DNA of 64,000 nucleotides from Paenarthrobacter sp. Z7-10. Its GTDB lineage: Bacteria; Actinomycetota; Actinomycetes; Actinomycetales; Micrococcaceae. The notes under the pieces were generated by a model that had not been told where the DNA came from, did not search any database, and saw only the letters and a program-made list of their open reading frames with translations. The position numbers and the translations under genes were made by a program. Numbering within the stretch: the stretch's first letter is position 1; each line of letters starts with the position of its first letter. Below are positions 61,117 to 64,000 of the stretch, in pieces. The stretch spans positions 17,050-81,049 of the forward strand of contig NZ_JADPVH010000010.1 in NCBI RefSeq assembly GCF_026932795.1, in the 5' to 3' direction.

Positions 61117-62531
61117 ACACTGTATCCTCCGGAGAGGAAATCAGCCTCGATGCGGTGGCACCCGAGTTGGTACTGGCGCTGGCCGCCGTCGCTGTGCTGC
61201 TGCTGGGCAGCTGGCTCCCCCGGCGCCGCCAGTACCTGGCCGGATGGGGTGCGCTGGCGTCCGTCGTGGCCGCGCTGATCCTTTCCATGGCCCGGCTTAC
61301 CGGGCCAGCGGAACTCACTGCCGCCGGAACCTTCAGCATCGACGTCTCCCTGAATCTGGTCCGGATCGCGGTGCTGGCAGGAACCGCCGTCGTTATCCTC
61401 CTCGCCGGTGACCGGTTCGCCGGGGATAAGCGGGAATCCGAGTTTTACGTGCTGCTGCTGCTTGCGGCCCTCGGCACGTTGGTGCTGGCCGGTGCCAGCG
61501 ATTTGCTGGTGCTCGGGGCCGGCTACTTGCTGGCCAGCATCCCCCTCTACGCCCTGGCCGGCTACGCCAAGGATTCCCGCGGCACCGAGGGAATGCTCAA
61601 GTACTACCTGATGGGCGCGCTCTTCGGTGTACTGCTGCTCTTCGGGATCGCCCTGCTGCTCGGAGCCGGCGGCAGCACCAGTTACGCGGACCTCGCCCGT
61701 ACCCTGCCGTACGCACCTACCGGTGTGGCCGCCGTCGGCCTGCTGTCCGTAGCCGCAGGCCTGCTGTTCAAGGCCGGCGCCGTGCCCGCACACTTCTGGG
61801 TCCCCGACGCCATCGACGGCACAACGGGCCCGGCCGCCGCGTTCATCTCCACCATCCCCAAGGTCGGAGCTCTGGTGGCACTGTTCCGGATCAGCTCTCT
61901 GGCCGGATTGCCGCCCGGATGGCCCCTGATCCTGGCGCTGCTGGCGGCGGCGACTATGACCCTGGGAAACCTCGCCGCGTTCTTCCAGGACCGCGTCCTG
62001 CGGCTGCTCGCCTACTCCACCATCAGCCAGGTCGGCTACCTGCTCATGATCGTCGCCGCTGCGGGGCACTCCACCCTGGCACGACCCAGCCTGCTCTTTT
62101 ACCTTCTCGCCTATACCGTGACGAATCTCGGCGTCTTCGCCGTCGTCTGCGCCTTCCCCGATCACCGCACGCTGAACGACTACACGGGCCTCTTTCGGCG
62201 GCACCGCTGGCTCTCGCTAAGCCTCATCATTAGCCTGCTGGGACTGATCGGCACGCCCCCCACCGCGGTCTTCGTCGGCAAGCTGACTGCCTTCACCGCC
62301 GCCTTGGACGCCGGGCTCGGCTGGCTGGTCATCTTGGCGCTGGCCAATTCGGTGGCCAGTGTCTTTTACTATTTGCGCTGGATCCACCGTCTCTTCCAGG
62401 CTCCGCCTGCTTCCACATCGGGCACGACGACGGCGGCCGCCCGTACCTGGGGCGGGCGGACCGCCGTCGCACTCGCCATCCTCTCGCTGGCACTGGGCCT
62501 GAGCACAAATCCCCTTCTCCGCCTCCTGTAA
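61113..62531 (+). CDS. nuoN: NADH-quinone oxidoreductase subunit N-like protein
   Basis: A 472-residue antiporter-like subunit. The helix 7 Lys (LLFKAGAVPAHFWVPDAIDG) and helix 8 Lys (ISTIPKVGALVALFR) are kept. The helix 5 region reads LGAGYLLASIPLYALAGY, so the Glu of the usual LEL(L/M)SIPLY appears to be replaced by Leu. It starts with GTG overlapping the nuoM stop and ends the operon; no nuoE, F, G or I gene follows. Confidence 0.9.
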   Translation: MNTVSSGEEISLDAVAPELVLALAAVAVLLLGSWLPRRRQYLAGWGALASVVAALILSMARLTGPAELTAAGTFSIDVSLNLVRIAVLAGTAVVILLAGDRFAGDKRESEFYVLLLLAALGTLVLAGASDLLVLGAGYLLASIPLYALAGYAKDSRGTEGMLKYYLMGALFGVLLLFGIALLLGAGGSTSYADLARTLPYAPTGVAAVGLLSVAAGLLFKAGAVPAHFWVPDAIDGTTGPAAAFISTIPKVGALVALFRISSLAGLPPGWPLILALLAAATMTLGNLAAFFQDRVLRLLAYSTISQVGYLLMIVAAAGHSTLARPSLLFYLLAYTVTNLGVFAVVCAFPDHRTLNDYTGLFRRHRWLSLSLIISLLGLIGTPPTAVFVGKLTAFTAALDAGLGWLVILALANSVASVFYYLRWIHRLFQAPPASTSGTTTAAARTWGGRTAVALAILSLALGLSTNPLLRLL

Positions 62532-63354
62532 ACGGACTCGATGGCATAGCCACGGTGGGCCCCGGGCGTGAAGGGGGTAGCGAACGGGTCAAGGAGGCCT
62601 TCGACAAACAACGACGCAACCTGTTCCCACCCAGGGCCTCGGAAATCGCGATCGTCACCACCGACCCGAGCGGGTGTTGGACGTTCTGGCCGAAGGAACG
62701 CCCCGAACCGATCCTCCTCTTGAAGGACGAATGCCGCCACCCAGCGGACTGGACACCACACAACTGGGCAGGACACGCATCACGAAACACCCGGCAAAGG
62801 GGACGTTTCAGCAACGCATTCGCCATGACCAGCCAAGGACAGCTGAGAGGCCGTAATCTCGGCCCAACCAGGCCGGCTCCCGCTAAATACCTCTGAACTT
62901 GAAACGCAGAGCTACCAGTAGAAGTGATCCAATGGCAGGATTTGCAGGATAAGACCTGGTGAAACGGCTTTGCCGTTTTCAGGAACCTGGACGCTGAAAT
63001 CCGAACCGCTGCAGGAATCTGGCCTAATCGACGGCTTCGACGGCGCGCCGGATTCAGGTCGGCGGATGGAAAGGCCGACCGGGTTGAGGTGGCCGAGGTC
63101 ACCGATAATTCCGGGAATCCCAAGGTTTCCTTAGCGTGGGTTCGCATTTTTATGCACTCTGAGAGCATTATTTGCAGATGCATCGGAGGCGTGCGGGGGC
63201 CCTTGGAAGGTCGGCTGATCGGACTTCCGCTGCGTCAGGGAGCTCCTTGGCTGCGGCATATATGTACCGTAATCGGAATGTGACATTCCCCGCAGCGACA
63301 GGTAAATTTGGGCACTGTGCCGTTCCAACAGTTGACGACACCCTTGGGTGGATT
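62532..63354. other. Intergenic region between nuoN and the riboswitch
   Basis: No family is recognisable. A plus-strand frame at 62555-62896 (113 codons) and a longer minus-strand frame at 62329-63183 that runs into nuoN are both of doubtful coding character. A small hairpin AAACGGC-TTT-GCCGTTT at about 62963-62979 could end the nuo transcript. The A+T-richer stretch around 63120-63300 may hold the promoter of the riboswitch transcript (GGCATATATGTACCG near 63254). Confidence 0.4.
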
Positions 63355-63537
63355 GCCGAGCTCTGCCGCTGTCCTAAGGTTCCGTTCGCACCATCCGTGC
63401 GGCAGAGACGGGGGAACCAACATCGGGCTCCGCGAGAGCCCTAGGGGTTAAGCCGCACAAACGTCCGGGCCAAATTGGGCCGGAGACTGCGTGGCCGGGT
63501 GGCTCCCATCCGAATCCGACAGCTCACCCCGCAGGCA
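63355..63537 (+). ncRNA. c-di-AMP riboswitch (ydaO/yuaA type)
   Basis: Conserved blocks occur in the right order. A CTGCCG/CGGCAG hairpin is followed by ACGGGGGAACC, then GGGCTCCGCGAGAGCCCTAG and AGGGGTTAAGCCGC, GACTGCGTGGCCGGGT, and finally ATCCGAATCCGACAGCTCAC with CCCGCAGGC. The last two blocks are hallmarks of the actinobacterial ydaO class. It ends about 18 bases before the start of a LysM cell-wall gene, the typical target. c-di-AMP binding normally switches such genes off. Confidence 0.88.
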
Positions 63538-63554
63538 TTGGGAGAGGTACTCAT

Positions 63555-64000
63555 TTGTCCAGGAATTCTCATACCCCGCGCCACCGAGCCACTCCGGTTC
63601 AGACCGGCCCGCTAACCAAAATCTCCACGGTCGTCGCCTCCAACGCCGGCCGGATTGGCCGTCCGGTGGCTGCGCTGGCCGCGGTCTCGGCGCTGATGCT
63701 GGGGGTGGGAGCGCCCGCCCAGGCTTCGGCCACGGCCAATGGTCCCGCTCCGGCGTCCGCCGCTGGTTCGGTCCGGCCAGCCGCCGGCTCCAGCTACACG
63801 ATCCAATCCGGTGACACTTTGGGCTCGATTGCCGCCAGCCATGGCGTCAGCCTGAATGACCTTTTTGCCCTGAACTCATTGGGCATGAACTCCACCATTT
63901 ATCCCGGACAAAGCATCAGGATCTCCGGAGCGGCGGGCGCGTCGGTCCCCACCGCGTTTGCCGCACCGGCTGTCTACGCGGCGCCCGCAGCTGCCGTCTA
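63555..64000 (+). CDS. LysM domain secreted cell-wall protein (5' part)
   Basis: Open to the window end (148 codons seen). The TTG at 63555 is preceded by GGGAGAGG eight bases upstream. A twin-Arg-free signal segment (residues 36-58, VAALAAVSALMLGVGAPAQA) leads to an Ala/Pro-rich stretch and one LysM domain (residues 80-124, YTIQSGDTLGSIAASHGVSL and later YPGQSIRIS). A peptidoglycan hydrolase domain (NlpC/P60, transglycosylase or Rpf type) probably follows beyond the window. It lies directly behind the c-di-AMP riboswitch, which ties wall remodelling to turgor signalling. Confidence 0.85.
   Translation, partial: MSRNSHTPRHRATPVQTGPLTKISTVVASNAGRIGRPVAALAAVSALMLGVGAPAQASATANGPAPASAAGSVRPAAGSSYTIQSGDTLGSIAASHGVSLNDLFALNSLGMNSTIYPGQSIRISGAAGASVPTAFAAPAVYAAPAAAV

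Noticed and set aside
60963..62204. 413-codon minus-strand frame opposite nuoN
   Set aside because: A shadow frame with Gln/Gly-rich low complexity and no recognisable motif; the nuoN-like product is certain.
62329..63183. Transposase remnant on the minus strand after nuoN
   Set aside because: No catalytic motif, terminal inverted repeat or target duplication could be found; the frame also overlaps the end of nuoN.

Overview
The window is high-G+C DNA with dense, often translationally coupled genes. The gene families and neighbourhoods (the dxr–site-2-protease–ispG locus, rpsB–tsf–pyrH–frr–cdsA with a divergent M23 gene, DUF4081 GNAT, DUF4383, DUF6541, a c-di-AMP riboswitch before a LysM gene) point to an actinobacterium of the Micrococcaceae, most like Arthrobacter in the broad sense. 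This placement rests on family recognition only; no search was run. No rRNA, insertion sequence, prophage or CRISPR array was seen. One tRNA is present.

Layout. 0.3-3.1 kb: a small hypothetical gene, then a coupled ABC-2 exporter plus TetR unit. 3.1-9.5 kb: the isoprenoid genes dxr and ispG around an M50 protease, with a SatD/membrane-protein pair inserted. 9.7-22.2 kb: a complete leucine/branched-chain acid catabolic region. It contains bkdABC, an isovaleryl-CoA-type dehydrogenase, a biotin-dependent acyl-CoA carboxylase pair, MaoC hydratase, CitE-like lyase and a CoA transferase, with divergent TetR and Lrp regulators. 22.9-24.5 kb: small membrane proteins and two unusual tandem-repeat arrays. 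24.5-29.7 kb: divIVA-like, cdsA, frr, pyrH, tsf, rpsB. 30-42.5 kb: M23-like protein, a glutaryl-CoA-type dehydrogenase with a clear operator, a large envelope membrane protein, tRNA-CAT, a glycosyltransferase, transporters, a PrmC-like methyltransferase and GNAT.

42.5-51.4 kb is an accessory cluster: PhzF, radical SAM, SAM methyltransferase, a MerA-like FAD disulfide oxidoreductase, two CDP-alcohol phosphotransferases, a TVP38/DedA-like membrane protein, an alpha/beta hydrolase and a peroxiredoxin-like protein. It looks like an uncharacterised lipid-headgroup or membrane-lipid modification pathway.

53.4-62.5 kb starts with a CsoR-type copper operator embedded in a promoter. This is followed by an N-terminally truncated CsoR homologue, a CopZ-like chaperone, and a complex-I-like operon (nuoA, a novel NuoB/NuoD-like fusion, nuoH-J-K-L-M-N). 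That operon lacks the NADH module and every recognisable iron-sulfur subunit. It is the best candidate for an undescribed system. The window ends with a ydaO-type c-di-AMP riboswitch and the 5' part of a LysM secreted protein.
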